Source: Chromatiales bacterium (GTDB taxonomy: Bacteria; Pseudomonadota; Gammaproteobacteria; Chromatiales; Chromatiaceae). Taken from it: DNA of 64,000 bases. The DNA lies in the NCBI GenBank assembly GCA_028280505.1, contig JANQLO010000085.1:124001-188000 (forward strand), in the 5' to 3' direction. The position numbers and the translations under genes are program-made. A model generated the notes under the pieces. The model was not told the origin of the DNA, ran no database searches, and saw only the letters and a program-made list of their open reading frames with translations. Of this stretch, positions 28,389-36,686 are shown one piece after another (the first letter of the stretch is position 1; the number at the start of each line of letters is the position of its first letter).

Positions 28389-28745
28389 CTACTGCACGCT
28401 GCCGTGCGAGCGACTGGTGGTACCGGCCGGTGCCGGCAGTCCCGCCAGTGCACAGCCTTGTGCGACCGGACCGCCGGGTAGGATCCAGTACAGATACCTG
28501 ATACCACCGCGACCGTGAAAGCGCTCATCCAGCGCATCGTGCAACTCCCGGATATTGATGTCGCCCCCTGGATTACGCGTGAAATACTCCTGCAGACAAC
28601 GGATCACTTCGAAATGGTCCGCCCCAAGCGTAATACCAAGTTCATGCGCAACGCCCTCGGCGTCATGCTCGTTCCAGCCGACCGGCGCATAGGGAAAGCC
28701 CTCCGGCCTGCTGACGTGTAAATTGGTCGCGGTATATCCGATCAT
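28389..28745 (-). CDS. DsrC/TusE-family protein lacking the terminal cysteine
   Basis: This 118-residue protein is well supported by GAGGAG eight bases before ATG 28745. Its end matches the DsrC C-terminal arm: YLYWILPGGPVAQGCALAGLPAPAG. In DsrC two cysteines lie eleven residues apart. Here the first (CysB, in QGC) is kept, but the position of the final, essential CysA is Thr, and a 9-residue tail (SRSHGSVQ region) replaces the chain end. It therefore cannot form the DsrC trisulfide or act as TusE. Family proteins without CysA have been proposed to be regulatory. The sulfur link is inferred from family and the SulP neighbour. Confidence 0.82.
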   Translation of the reverse strand: MIGYTATNLHVSRPEGFPYAPVGWNEHDAEGVAHELGITLGADHFEVIRCLQEYFTRNPGGDINIRELHDALDERFHGRGGIRYLYWILPGGPVAQGCALAGLPAPAGTTSRSHGSVQ

Positions 28746-28817
28746 GCCAACTTCTCCTCGGTCGCTGGATAGCGTTCAAAACCCTTGCAAAACAGAAGGC
28801 TAAACAAGACGCCCACA

Positions 28818-28840
28818 AAACCGAGTGTTTTACTCGGTTT
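28818..28840. promoter_or_regulatory. Perfect 9-bp inverted repeat between the DsrC-like and DUF3330 genes
   Basis: AAACCGAGT (28818-28826) and ACTCGGTTT (28832-28840) flank a GTTTT loop, about 75 bases upstream of the DsrC-like start and 130 bases upstream of the small + strand gene. Neither side has a run of T adequate for a terminator. An operator in this divergent promoter region is the simplest reading. Confidence 0.4.
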
Positions 28841-28971
28841 CTATGCGGACTATAGCCCGGCCACTCGAAACCGGTACCGGATGTCGCCTTGCATTCCTTG
28901 GGGTTTAGCTGGCGCTTAGCGGCTACTGAACTAAAGTCGCAGATAACGCAGGCGGTTTAGGTAACACGACG

Positions 28972-29151
28972 ATGACCAAGCCCATGCATCCGGAGGCCCC
29001 GGAAAGGCTCGATTGCGATGTCTGTTTAACGCAAATACCCGCGGACAGCGCCATCAATGCCGAATGCGCCGAGTACATCTACCATTTCTGCGGTATTGAT
29101 CGTTATCGCGAATGGCTTGACGACCAACCTCGCGCAGTCGGCGAAAACTGA
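28972..29151 (+). CDS. Small DUF3330-like cysteine protein
   Basis: A 59-residue frame from ATG 28972 to TGA 29151. It reads CDVCLTQIPADSAINAECAE, then YIYHFCGIDRYREWLDD. That is the layout of DUF3330 small proteins: an N-terminal CxxC, then a FCG-x2-C-Y segment that suggests a metal knuckle. Here the last cysteine position is Arg (CGIDRY), so a four-Cys site would need the extra Cys in NAEC. It is probably cytoplasmic. It lies seven bases before the convergent GntR stop. Function unknown; the small size and match by eye only keep confidence moderate. Confidence 0.65.
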   Translation: MTKPMHPEAPERLDCDVCLTQIPADSAINAECAEYIYHFCGIDRYREWLDDQPRAVGEN

Positions 29152-29157
29152 GCTTGT

Positions 29158-29901
29158 TTAAGCTTCGGCGCGCGCCTGGCGGGCGCGTTGCGCGGCGGCG
29201 ATGCGCCCTTCGAGATAGCGCATTTGCTCGTCCAGGGCGCTGCTTGCAGCGTCGGCATCACCCATGCCCAAAGCATCGACGATACGCTGGTGATAGCCAA
29301 CGATCTGGTCGCGTTCGCGTACCCGAAACACCACCATATTGATCACCGGCTGCAAGGCCTCGATGACCGAGAACATCACCAATTGCAACATTTTGTTATC
29401 GGTTGCATCGACCAGGGCGCGGTGAAAACGCACGTCCGAGGCACAGAAATCCTCATCGCTGAGTTCGGGATCGCGTTGTATCGCGATCTCCGCCTTCATC
29501 GCGGCAAGATCCGAAGGACATCGATTGACTGCCGCCAAGCGGCAGCACAGCAACTCCAATTCACGCCGCGCCTCGGCAATGTCATGTGCATCGAACTCCC
29601 CCATGCTGACGGCAACGATCGCCGCCCCGGTCAATGCATCGCGCAATTGCTGTTGATTCGGCCGATTGACGAAGGTGCCGCCGGCCGGGCCACGGCGCGA
29701 GCGAATCAGGTGCTGGGCGGCCAGCCGTTTGAGCGCCTCGCGAATCGTCGGCCGCGACACCCCGAACTGCTCCGCCAGTTGGGCCTCACCGGGCAGGCGA
29801 TCGTCGGCGCCGAGTTCACCGGCAACGATGGATTGCCGAATACGGTCGGCGATCTGACGCGCCAGGCTCTTGGTCTGCAGAGGCTGAAAATCGATACTCA
29901 T
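29158..29901 (-). CDS. GntR-family (FadR subfamily) transcriptional regulator
   Basis: From ATG 29901 the product is 247 residues (MSIDFQPLQ); the in-frame ATG at 30030 would add 43 Arg-rich residues with no family match. An N-terminal winged helix has the GntR pattern (LPGEAQLAEQFGVSRPTIREAL, RLAAQHLIRSRRG). The C-terminal FCD domain has the expected all-helical pattern (EARRELELLCCRLAA, FHRALVDATDNKML), which in the family binds small organic acids, often through a metal. It is divergent from the AcuI-type reductase with 402 bases between; it is the obvious candidate to control that gene. Confidence 0.9.
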   Translation of the reverse strand: MSIDFQPLQTKSLARQIADRIRQSIVAGELGADDRLPGEAQLAEQFGVSRPTIREALKRLAAQHLIRSRRGPAGGTFVNRPNQQQLRDALTGAAIVAVSMGEFDAHDIAEARRELELLCCRLAAVNRCPSDLAAMKAEIAIQRDPELSDEDFCASDVRFHRALVDATDNKMLQLVMFSVIEALQPVINMVVFRVRERDQIVGYHQRIVDALGMGDADAASSALDEQMRYLEGRIAAAQRARQARAEA

Positions 29902-29953
29902 GTCGTACTGCAACGGGATTCCGGGCCCGCGTATTGTGCGAAAAATGACGCCA

Positions 29954-30025
29954 GGCGTCCTGCCTTTCGCCCTTCGGGCCAGCCTGTCGGTTGTTCGAAA
30001 CCGCTCCCGGCGTCCTGCCTCTCGC
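29954..30025. repeat. Pair of 17-bp direct repeats upstream of the GntR gene
   Basis: GGCGTCCTGCCTTTCGC at 29954-29970 recurs as GGCGTCCTGCCTCTCGC at 30009-30025, one mismatch, period 55 bases. They lie upstream of the GntR start, in the 402-base divergent intergenic region. They could be regulator sites or part of a dispersed small repeat family; nothing else in the window matches them that I noticed. Confidence 0.5.
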
Positions 30026-30235
30026 GACACTTACACATCCCTGCACCTCGTCGGCCGAGATGCGACGCCGGATCTTCCACAAAACCGAATGGGACAACGG
30101 GTATCCGCGCCATCAAGAGCAAATCGACATACGAATGTTTGGCAACCATGGTTTTCTCGATCAGTCCGGTTCCGCGTTCGTGCAATAGGCGGGCTAGCTC
30201 GCGGTATCCGCTAGGAGTCTAGCATCGTGCAGCCA

Positions 30236-30276
30236 ATTTTCTATTTGTTTGACAAATAGAAAATCTAACGCATACT
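30236..30276 (+). promoter_or_regulatory. Promoter and 12-bp inverted-repeat operator of the AcuI-type gene
   Basis: ATTTTCTATTTG (30236-30247) and CAAATAGAAAAT (30253-30264) are exact inverted repeats with a 5-base spacer. The spacer and right arm contain TTGACA (30249-30254), a perfect -35 box; CATACT at 30271-30276 is an acceptable -10 box after 16 bases. A protein bound to the repeat would cover the -35 box, so this looks like a repressor site. The divergent GntR regulator or the downstream TetR are candidate binders. The ATG is 28 bases after the -10 box, with GGAG (30295-30298) as ribosome site. Confidence 0.7.
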
Positions 30277-30303
30277 GAATCACATCAACCTTCGGAGCAG
30301 ACC

Positions 30304-31296
30304 ATGAGCGACACTTTCAAAGCCCTGGTACTCACCCAGAACGATGGGAAAACCGTCAGCGATATCAAACAATTGTCTAACGATGACCTACCTGACGGCG
30401 ATGTGCTGCTCGCGGTCGACTATTCCAGCCTGAACTACAAGGACGGCCTGGCGATCACCGGCAAAGGCAAAATCGTTCGCCAGTGGCCGATGGTGCCGGG
30501 CATCGACCTTGCCGGCACCGTGCTGGAATCGTCGAGCCCCGATTACTCGTCCGGCGATTCCGTGATTCTCACCGGCTGGAGTGTCGGCGAGAAATACTGG
30601 GGAGGCTACAGTCAGCGCCAGAAGGTGCAATCGAAGTGGTTGGTACCGATGCCCAGCGGCCTGGACAGCCGCCGGGCAATGGCAATCGGCACCGCGGGCT
30701 TCACCGCAATGCTATGCGTCATGGCGCTGGAAGAGGCGGGCGTCAAACCGGACGCCGGTACCGTGGCGGTCACCGGTGCGTCCGGCGGCGTCGGCAGTAT
30801 CTCGGTGGCGATCCTGGCCAAGCTCGGTTACACGGTGGCCGCGGTGAGCGGCAAACCCGAGGCCGACACCTATCTCAAAGGACTGGGTGCGTCGGAAATC
30901 CTGGGCCGCGAAGAAATGAACCAACCCCCACGCCCGCTCGAAGGCCAGCGTTGGGCCGGCGCGATCGATTCGGTCGGCAGCACCGTACTGGCGAGAGTGT
31001 TGGCGGAAACGCAATACGGCGGCTGTGTTGCCGCCTGTGGGCTGGCCGGCGGTGCCGATCTGCCCGGCAGCGTGATGCCCTTTATCCTGCGTAATGTACG
31101 GCTGCAAGGCGTCGATTCGGTGATGTGTCCGGTCGAGCGCCGCAAAATCGCCTGGCAACGCCTGGCCGATGATCTACCGGCAAAGGCATTGGGCGAAATC
31201 GGTCAGGTCGCATCGTTGGAAGAACTGCCGGCATTGGCCGAATCGATCACGCTCGGCGCCATCCGCGGCCGCGTGATCGTCGATCCTAACGCCTGA
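30304..31296 (+). CDS. acuI: Acrylyl-CoA reductase (NADPH)-type oxidoreductase, AcuI/YhdH family
   Basis: This 330-residue medium-chain dehydrogenase/reductase has the YhdH/AcuI pattern: SSLNYKDGLAITG, PMVPGIDLAGTV, and the NADPH-binding VTGASGGVGSISVAILAKLG. There is no zinc site, as expected. AcuI reduces acrylyl-CoA to propionyl-CoA and detoxifies acrylate, for instance from dimethylsulfoniopropionate breakdown or 3-hydroxypropionate metabolism; YhdH relatives are less well defined. No other DMSP gene is nearby, so the symbol is by family. It has a strong promoter with an operator and stands alone. Confidence 0.85.
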   Translation: MSDTFKALVLTQNDGKTVSDIKQLSNDDLPDGDVLLAVDYSSLNYKDGLAITGKGKIVRQWPMVPGIDLAGTVLESSSPDYSSGDSVILTGWSVGEKYWGGYSQRQKVQSKWLVPMPSGLDSRRAMAIGTAGFTAMLCVMALEEAGVKPDAGTVAVTGASGGVGSISVAILAKLGYTVAAVSGKPEADTYLKGLGASEILGREEMNQPPRPLEGQRWAGAIDSVGSTVLARVLAETQYGGCVAACGLAGGADLPGSVMPFILRNVRLQGVDSVMCPVERRKIAWQRLADDLPAKALGEIGQVASLEELPALAESITLGAIRGRVIVDPNA

Positions 31297-31350
31297 TACG
31301 ACGATAATGGGCCTGAACAACAGCTGTTTAGGCAATGAAAACCCAAATTT

Positions 31351-31368
31351 AAAACAAACGTTTGATTT
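31351..31368. promoter_or_regulatory. Probable TetR operator upstream of the efflux operon
   Basis: AAAACAAAC (31351-31359) and GTTTGATTT (31360-31368) form an 18-bp inverted repeat with one mismatch, centred on the perfect CAAACGTTTG. It lies 52 bases before the TetR start. AAAC-centre-GTTT palindromes are typical TetR-family targets, so autoregulation of the tetR-adaptor-pump operon is likely. Confidence 0.65.
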
Positions 31369-31419
31369 AATCGATATCAACGAGTAGGATCAGGCCATTA
31401 CCTCGACCACAGACGAGTC

Positions 31420-32109
31420 ATGGCCATGAGCGAATCCACGCCTTCGGCAACGCAAGATACCCGCACCCGCCTCGTCCAAACCGCCCTCAGCATCTTTGCC
31501 CGGCGGGATTTCGACGCCGTGAGCGTGCGTGAAATCGTCGACCTGGCGGGGGCGAATATCGCTGCGGTGTCCTATCACTTCGGCGGCAAGGAAGGACTCT
31601 ATCTGGCCACCGCAGAGTTCCTTGCCGACACCATGCTGGGACGCATGCAACCGCTGCTGACCAAAATCCAGCGCGCAGCGGAGACTGCCGACGACGAAGA
31701 CGCCGACGAGCTGTTACGCGAACTGATTCATGGCCTGGTACACAACCTGCTGAATGATGGCGTGGGCGACAACGCAGCCGGTTTCATCTTGCGCGAACAA
31801 CTGCAGCCGACCGCGGCATTCGACATTCTGTTCGGACGGCTGATGGTGCCGATTCAGCGGACGTACCAAGCCTTGGTCATCCGTCTCGGAGGTGATCTCT
31901 ATGCCGATGACGAACGACAGCAAATCCTGGTCACCCATGCACTGATGGGTCAGATACTGGCCTTCAGAATCGCACGCACCACGGTGTTGCGACGCCTCGA
32001 TCAAGCCCGGTTCCGGGCACGGGATCTCGACGATATCGCCAACCATGTCCATACCCTGACCCTACGGGCCTTGTCGCCCGGGTCATCCGAATCGAGAGCA
32101 CGCATATGA
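31420..32109 (+). CDS. TetR-family regulator with CerR-type C-terminal domain
   Basis: This 229-residue protein has an N-terminal TetR helix-turn-helix (RLVQTALSIFARRDFDAVSV, then AGANIAAVSYHFGGKEGLYL). Its C-terminal half (HGLVHNLLNDG, FILREQLQPTAAFDILFGRL) resembles the DUF1956/CerR ligand domain. A second ATG at 31426 is an equally good start. The stop overlaps the adaptor gene by ATGA, so it is the first gene of a three-gene efflux operon and most likely its repressor. YbiH/CerR relatives also precede HlyD-like adaptor genes in enterobacteria. Confidence 0.92.
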   Translation: MAMSESTPSATQDTRTRLVQTALSIFARRDFDAVSVREIVDLAGANIAAVSYHFGGKEGLYLATAEFLADTMLGRMQPLLTKIQRAAETADDEDADELLRELIHGLVHNLLNDGVGDNAAGFILREQLQPTAAFDILFGRLMVPIQRTYQALVIRLGGDLYADDERQQILVTHALMGQILAFRIARTTVLRRLDQARFRARDLDDIANHVHTLTLRALSPGSSESRARI

Positions 32110-33428
32110 ATACAGCTTCCCGTCATCGTTGGCGTATGTTGTGGGTGCTGCCACCCGTTGCGGTCGGAATCGCCGTATTGGTGTTCGTGATGAGTAACCG
32201 GCAACCACCGGCAGCGGCCGAAAGGTCGGAGATCAGTCAGCCGGTACGCATCGTGGATGCGCAAAGGCTCGATCTCATTCCGATCGCCGAAGGCTATGGC
32301 GAAGTACGACCGGAAAAGGTCTGGGCGGCAGTCGCTCAGGTCGCCGGACGTGTCGTCGAGACATACCCCAGTTTGCGCGACGGCGAAGTGGTAACCGCGG
32401 GTACCCTGCTGTTCCGCATCGACCCGGTGGATTATGAGCTGCAGGTCGCGGAGGCGAAGGCACAGCTCGCCGAACTCGAGGTACAGGAGCAGAACGCCCT
32501 TGCCTCGTTGGAGATCAACCGCCGCAACCTGCGTTTGGCCGAACGCGAAAAAGACCGTATTGCACGTCTGACCGAACAAGGCACGGCGTCACGCAGTGAT
32601 GTCGACAATGCCGAGCGCAGTATGCTCGATGCCCGTGCCGCCGTTCAAAACAGCGAAAACACATTGGCCCTGATACCGACCCAACGGCGATTGCTGGAGG
32701 CACGCCTGGCACAGGCCGAGCGTGACCTCGCCAATACCGAGGTCAAAGCGCCGTTCGATCTTCGTATCGCGGATCTCGCGGTGGAAAAGGACCAGTACGT
32801 CGGTGTTGGCCAGACCCTGTTTCGCGGCGACGCCATTGGCCGGGTCGAGATCACCGCCCAGGTGGCCATGTCGTCGTTGCGCAATCTGCTGATCGATCTC
32901 GGCCAACCGATCCCGTCCATTGCGGACATGGATACCCGGCTCGCAACCTTTACGGGATTCCGGCCACAGATCCGGATGGACATGGGGAACCATGTCGCCG
33001 AATGGGATGCGGCATTCGTGCGTTTCAGCGACGAGGTGGACCCGCAAACCCGAACCATCGGCGTGGTGATTGCGGTCGACGACCCGCTCGGCCAGGCAAT
33101 CCCGGGACAACGCCCACTGCTGTCCAAGGGCATGTTCGTCCAGGTGCTTATCCGCGGCCATACGCAAACAGACCGCACGGTGCTGCCACGCAGCGCCGTG
33201 CGCGGCGGCAAGGTCTATGTGATGAACGCCGAACGACGTCTGGAAATCCGACCGGTCGAGATCCTGTTTCATCAACAGTCGATCAGCGTCGTCGCCGATG
33301 GCGTCGCGCCAGGTGAACGGGTCGTGCTCAGCGACCTGGTACCGGCCAATCCGGGCATGTTGCTCGAGCCGGTCGACGATCCGGCTACAGCGGCACAAAT
33401 GCTGACCGATGCCGGGAGCACACCATGA
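32106..33428 (+). CDS. RND efflux periplasmic adaptor (HlyD/MFP family)
   Basis: This 440-residue protein has an N-terminal membrane anchor (MLWVLPPVAVGIAVLVFVM) with no lipobox. A first lipoyl half (AQVAGRVVETYPSLRDGEVV) precedes an alpha-hairpin coiled coil (about residues 110-200, rich in Leu, Ala, Glu and Arg). A second lipoyl half (TEVKAPFDLRIADLAVEKDQYVG) and beta-barrel follow. It bridges the inner-membrane RND pump to an outer-membrane channel, not encoded here. It overlaps both neighbours by ATGA. Confidence 0.93.
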   Translation: MNTASRHRWRMLWVLPPVAVGIAVLVFVMSNRQPPAAAERSEISQPVRIVDAQRLDLIPIAEGYGEVRPEKVWAAVAQVAGRVVETYPSLRDGEVVTAGTLLFRIDPVDYELQVAEAKAQLAELEVQEQNALASLEINRRNLRLAEREKDRIARLTEQGTASRSDVDNAERSMLDARAAVQNSENTLALIPTQRRLLEARLAQAERDLANTEVKAPFDLRIADLAVEKDQYVGVGQTLFRGDAIGRVEITAQVAMSSLRNLLIDLGQPIPSIADMDTRLATFTGFRPQIRMDMGNHVAEWDAAFVRFSDEVDPQTRTIGVVIAVDDPLGQAIPGQRPLLSKGMFVQVLIRGHTQTDRTVLPRSAVRGGKVYVMNAERRLEIRPVEILFHQQSISVVADGVAPGERVVLSDLVPANPGMLLEPVDDPATAAQMLTDAGSTP

Positions 33429-36400
33429 TCGCCTGGTTTGCCCATCACCCCAATGCCGCCAATCTCTTGATGGCGGCGATCCTGATTCTCGGCCTGGTTG
33501 CCCTGCCCGGGCTACAGCGCGAAACCTTACCGGAGATCGCCAACGACAAAGTGGAGGTGCGGGTGGTCTACCAGGGCGCGACCACCGAGGAGGTCGAAGA
33601 TGCCATCTGCCGCCGGATCGAGGACGCGCTCGACGGTATCACCGACCTCGACGAAACCCGCTGCGAGGCGCGTGAAGGGCAGGGAATCGCAACGGCGGTC
33701 ATGCGAGAGGGCGCCGATATGGCGCGCTTCCTCGATGACGTGAACTCCGAAATCGACGCTATCGACGATTTCCCCGAGCAAACCGAGCAAGCGGTGGTCC
33801 AGGAACTCGGCCGAACCGATCCGGTGGTTTCGGTCGCGATCACCGGACCGAATGATCCGGTCGCGCTCAAGGCCTACGCCGAAGATGTCAAAGACCGATT
33901 GCAAGGCCTCGGCGAAATCGCCACGATAAGCATCAAAGGTTTCTCCGACCATCAGATTCGGATCGAGATACCGGCATCGACACTGCGCCGGCACGGTTTG
34001 TCCACCGCCGACATCGCGCACGCAGTGCAGCGCCAGAGCGTCGGCCGACCCGCCGGAGAACTGCAGGGCCTGCACGAAGACGTCTTGCTGCGCTTCGACG
34101 ACCAACGCAAAACCGTGGCCGAGTTCGAACGCCTGGTGGTCATCTCGAGCACCTCGGGCGCGGCGATACGTTTGGGCGAGATCGCGCAGATCACCGACCG
34201 CTTCGAACGCGCCGAAGACAAAATACTATTCAACGGCCAACGCGCGGCGATCCTCGACATCACCAAGACCCGGGCCCAGGACATTTTGAGTGCCTATGCC
34301 GCGGTCAGCGATTTTGTCGATGCCGAAAACACACGCGTACCAAGCGGCATGCAGCTCACCCTGACTCAGGATCGCTCCTCGGTCGTGAAAGATCGCCTCG
34401 ACATGCTGACCAAGAACGGTATTCAGGGCCTGGTCGCGGTCTTCCTCGTGCTGTGGCTGTTTTTCAGCCTGCGTTACAGCTTCTGGGTCACCATGGGCCT
34501 GCCGGTATCCTTCCTCGGTGCCCTGTTCCTGATGCCCTGGTTGGGCATCACCATCAACATGATCTCCATGGTCGGCCTGCTGATCGGCATCGGCCTATTG
34601 ATGGACGACGCCATCGTGATCGCCGAGAACATCGCGGCGCGCCTGCACAAGGGCGAGCGCCCGCTACAGGCGGCGGTCAATGGCGCGAAACAGGTCTTAC
34701 CCGGGGTCATGTCCTCGTTCGCGACCACGCTGCTGGTGTTCGGCTCGCTCGCGTTCATCACCGGCGAACTCGGGCAAATACTGCGGGTCATGCCCATCGT
34801 GTTGATCCTGGTCATCACGGTCAGCCTGGTCGAGGCGTTCCTGATCCTGCCCAGTCATCTCGGCCATTCGCTGGCACACGCTGCCGAACGGCCCCGTAGT
34901 CAGGTTCATCAAAAATTCGAACGCGGTTTTGCCCGGTTCCGTGACCGATACTTCGCCCCCGTGCTCGATGCCGCGTTACGTCAGCGCTACTTCACGATCG
35001 GCGTGGTGATCATGCTGCTCCTGCTGGCCATCGCGATGCCGATCGGCGGCAAAATCAAGTTCACCGGTTTTCCCGATATCGAGGGTGACGTGGTCGAGGC
35101 GCGCGTGCTACTGCCACAGGGCACACCGTTGGCACGTACCGAGGCCATCGTCGAACATCTGCAAACGGTTGCGCTCTCACTGAACCGCGAGTTCGGCGCA
35201 TACCAACCCGATGGTCAGGATCTGGTACGCAACATCACGGCGATCTTCAACGAAAACCCGGACGCCTATGAAACCGGGCCACATGTTGCACGGGTCGTGG
35301 TCGATTTACTCAACGCGGAAATCCGAAACACCTCTTTGGAGGAATTCCGCAGCCATTGGCGTGAACGGTCCGGACGAATGACCGACGTGATCGCACTGAA
35401 GTTCGCCGAACCGACCATCGGCCCCGGCGGGCGGGCGATCGACATCCGTCTGATCGGCGACGACCTGAACCAGGTAAAGGCTGCAGCGCAGACTTTGCAG
35501 AATTGGTTCGCCGGGTTCGACGGCGTCATCGACCTCAGCGACGATTTGCGGCCGGGCAAGCGCGAATACCAGCTGCGACTGAAAGACAGTGCCGGCGTCC
35601 TCGGCCTGGATGCCGATTCGATCGCCGATCAGGTACGCGCGGCGTTTCAAGGCTTCAAGACCGACGAATTCCCGCTCGGCCCGCAGACCTATGAAGTCGA
35701 TGTGCGCATGGCCCCGGCAGACCGGGTCGATGCCGACGACCTGGAACAACTGTCCATCGTGGGACCCAACCAGCAGTTGATTCCATTACCGGTGGTTGCC
35801 GACGTCATCGAAAGCCGCGGCTGGGCGCGCATCAACCGCATCGATGGCCACCGTGCGGTCACGGTGCAGGGAGACGTCGATCGCACGCGGGCAAACGCCC
35901 AGGAACTGCTCGGCCTGGCTCAACAGGACATCTTTCCTCAACTGATTCAGACCTACCCGGGCGTCACGGTCGATATCCAGGGTGAGAGCGATCGCAGCGC
36001 GAAAACCGGCGCTTCGATCGTGCGTAACGTGCTGCTTGGCATGATCGGGGTCTACATGCTGCTGGCCTTGCAGTTCCGCAGCTATCTGGTGCCCGTAACC
36101 GTGATGTCGGTGATCCCTACCGCATTGATCGGCGTGGTCTTCGGCCATATGGCCCTGGGGCTGGACCTGACCCTGCCGAGCATCGTCGGTATGGCGTCGC
36201 TGTTCGGTGTGGTGGTCAACGACTCGATCTTGCTGGTCGTGTTCATCCGCGAGCGCCGCGCAGCCGGCGCCGCCGTGCTCGATGCCGCGCGCGATGCCGC
36301 AATCGCCCGCTTCCGCCCGATCGTGCTGACTTCGATCACCACGGTTGCCGGACTCACTCCGCTGCTTTTGGAAAAAAGCCTGCAGGCCCAGTTCCTGATC

Positions 36401-36559
36401 CCGCTGGCGGCCAGTCTCGCCTTCGGCCTGATGGCGGCGACGATGATTGCGCTGTTTCTGGTGCCGACCATCTATTGCGTGCTCGAAGACCTCGAAAGAC
36501 TCGGCGGAGAAGAACACGAAACCCGTGCACCGCTCACCACGGAGCGACCGGGGGATTGA
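33425..36559 (+). CDS. RND-superfamily efflux permease (AcrB/HAE1-like)
   Basis: This 1044-residue inner-membrane protein has the RND layout: TM1 near the N-terminus, a large periplasmic loop (about 30-340), TM2-6 (including GLLIGIGLLMDDAIVIAENI with the paired acidic residues of the proton relay), a second loop, and TM7-12. RND signatures QGATTEEVEDAI and GVVVNDSILLVVFI are present. It exports small molecules with proton drive; the substrate is unknown. No outer-membrane factor gene follows, so it probably uses a TolC encoded elsewhere. Confidence 0.95.
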   Translation: MIAWFAHHPNAANLLMAAILILGLVALPGLQRETLPEIANDKVEVRVVYQGATTEEVEDAICRRIEDALDGITDLDETRCEAREGQGIATAVMREGADMARFLDDVNSEIDAIDDFPEQTEQAVVQELGRTDPVVSVAITGPNDPVALKAYAEDVKDRLQGLGEIATISIKGFSDHQIRIEIPASTLRRHGLSTADIAHAVQRQSVGRPAGELQGLHEDVLLRFDDQRKTVAEFERLVVISSTSGAAIRLGEIAQITDRFERAEDKILFNGQRAAILDITKTRAQDILSAYAAVSDFVDAENTRVPSGMQLTLTQDRSSVVKDRLDMLTKNGIQGLVAVFLVLWLFFSLRYSFWVTMGLPVSFLGALFLMPWLGITINMISMVGLLIGIGLLMDDAIVIAENIAARLHKGERPLQAAVNGAKQVLPGVMSSFATTLLVFGSLAFITGELGQILRVMPIVLILVITVSLVEAFLILPSHLGHSLAHAAERPRSQVHQKFERGFARFRDRYFAPVLDAALRQRYFTIGVVIMLLLLAIAMPIGGKIKFTGFPDIEGDVVEARVLLPQGTPLARTEAIVEHLQTVALSLNREFGAYQPDGQDLVRNITAIFNENPDAYETGPHVARVVVDLLNAEIRNTSLEEFRSHWRERSGRMTDVIALKFAEPTIGPGGRAIDIRLIGDDLNQVKAAAQTLQNWFAGFDGVIDLSDDLRPGKREYQLRLKDSAGVLGLDADSIADQVRAAFQGFKTDEFPLGPQTYEVDVRMAPADRVDADDLEQLSIVGPNQQLIPLPVVADVIESRGWARINRIDGHRAVTVQGDVDRTRANAQELLGLAQQDIFPQLIQTYPGVTVDIQGESDRSAKTGASIVRNVLLGMIGVYMLLALQFRSYLVPVTVMSVIPTALIGVVFGHMALGLDLTLPSIVGMASLFGVVVNDSILLVVFIRERRAAGAAVLDAARDAAIARFRPIVLTSITTVAGLTPLLLEKSLQAQFLIPLAASLAFGLMAATMIALFLVPTIYCVLEDLERLGGEEHETRAPLTTERPGD

Positions 36560-36686
36560 AATCGTTCCACAAAAAGGGCCTCATCGTCGGCGGCGTGAGC
36601 GATCGCCGGTATCGGTTGCACCCCGCTGGACTTCCGTCGACAGCTGCAAGACACTGCGGTGACCGTCGCCGCCAGCAGCAACCTGC

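Noticed and set aside
36560-36686. Possible small gene between the RND pump and alr
   Set aside because: Short frames here have no start/ribosome-site combination or recognisable sequence.
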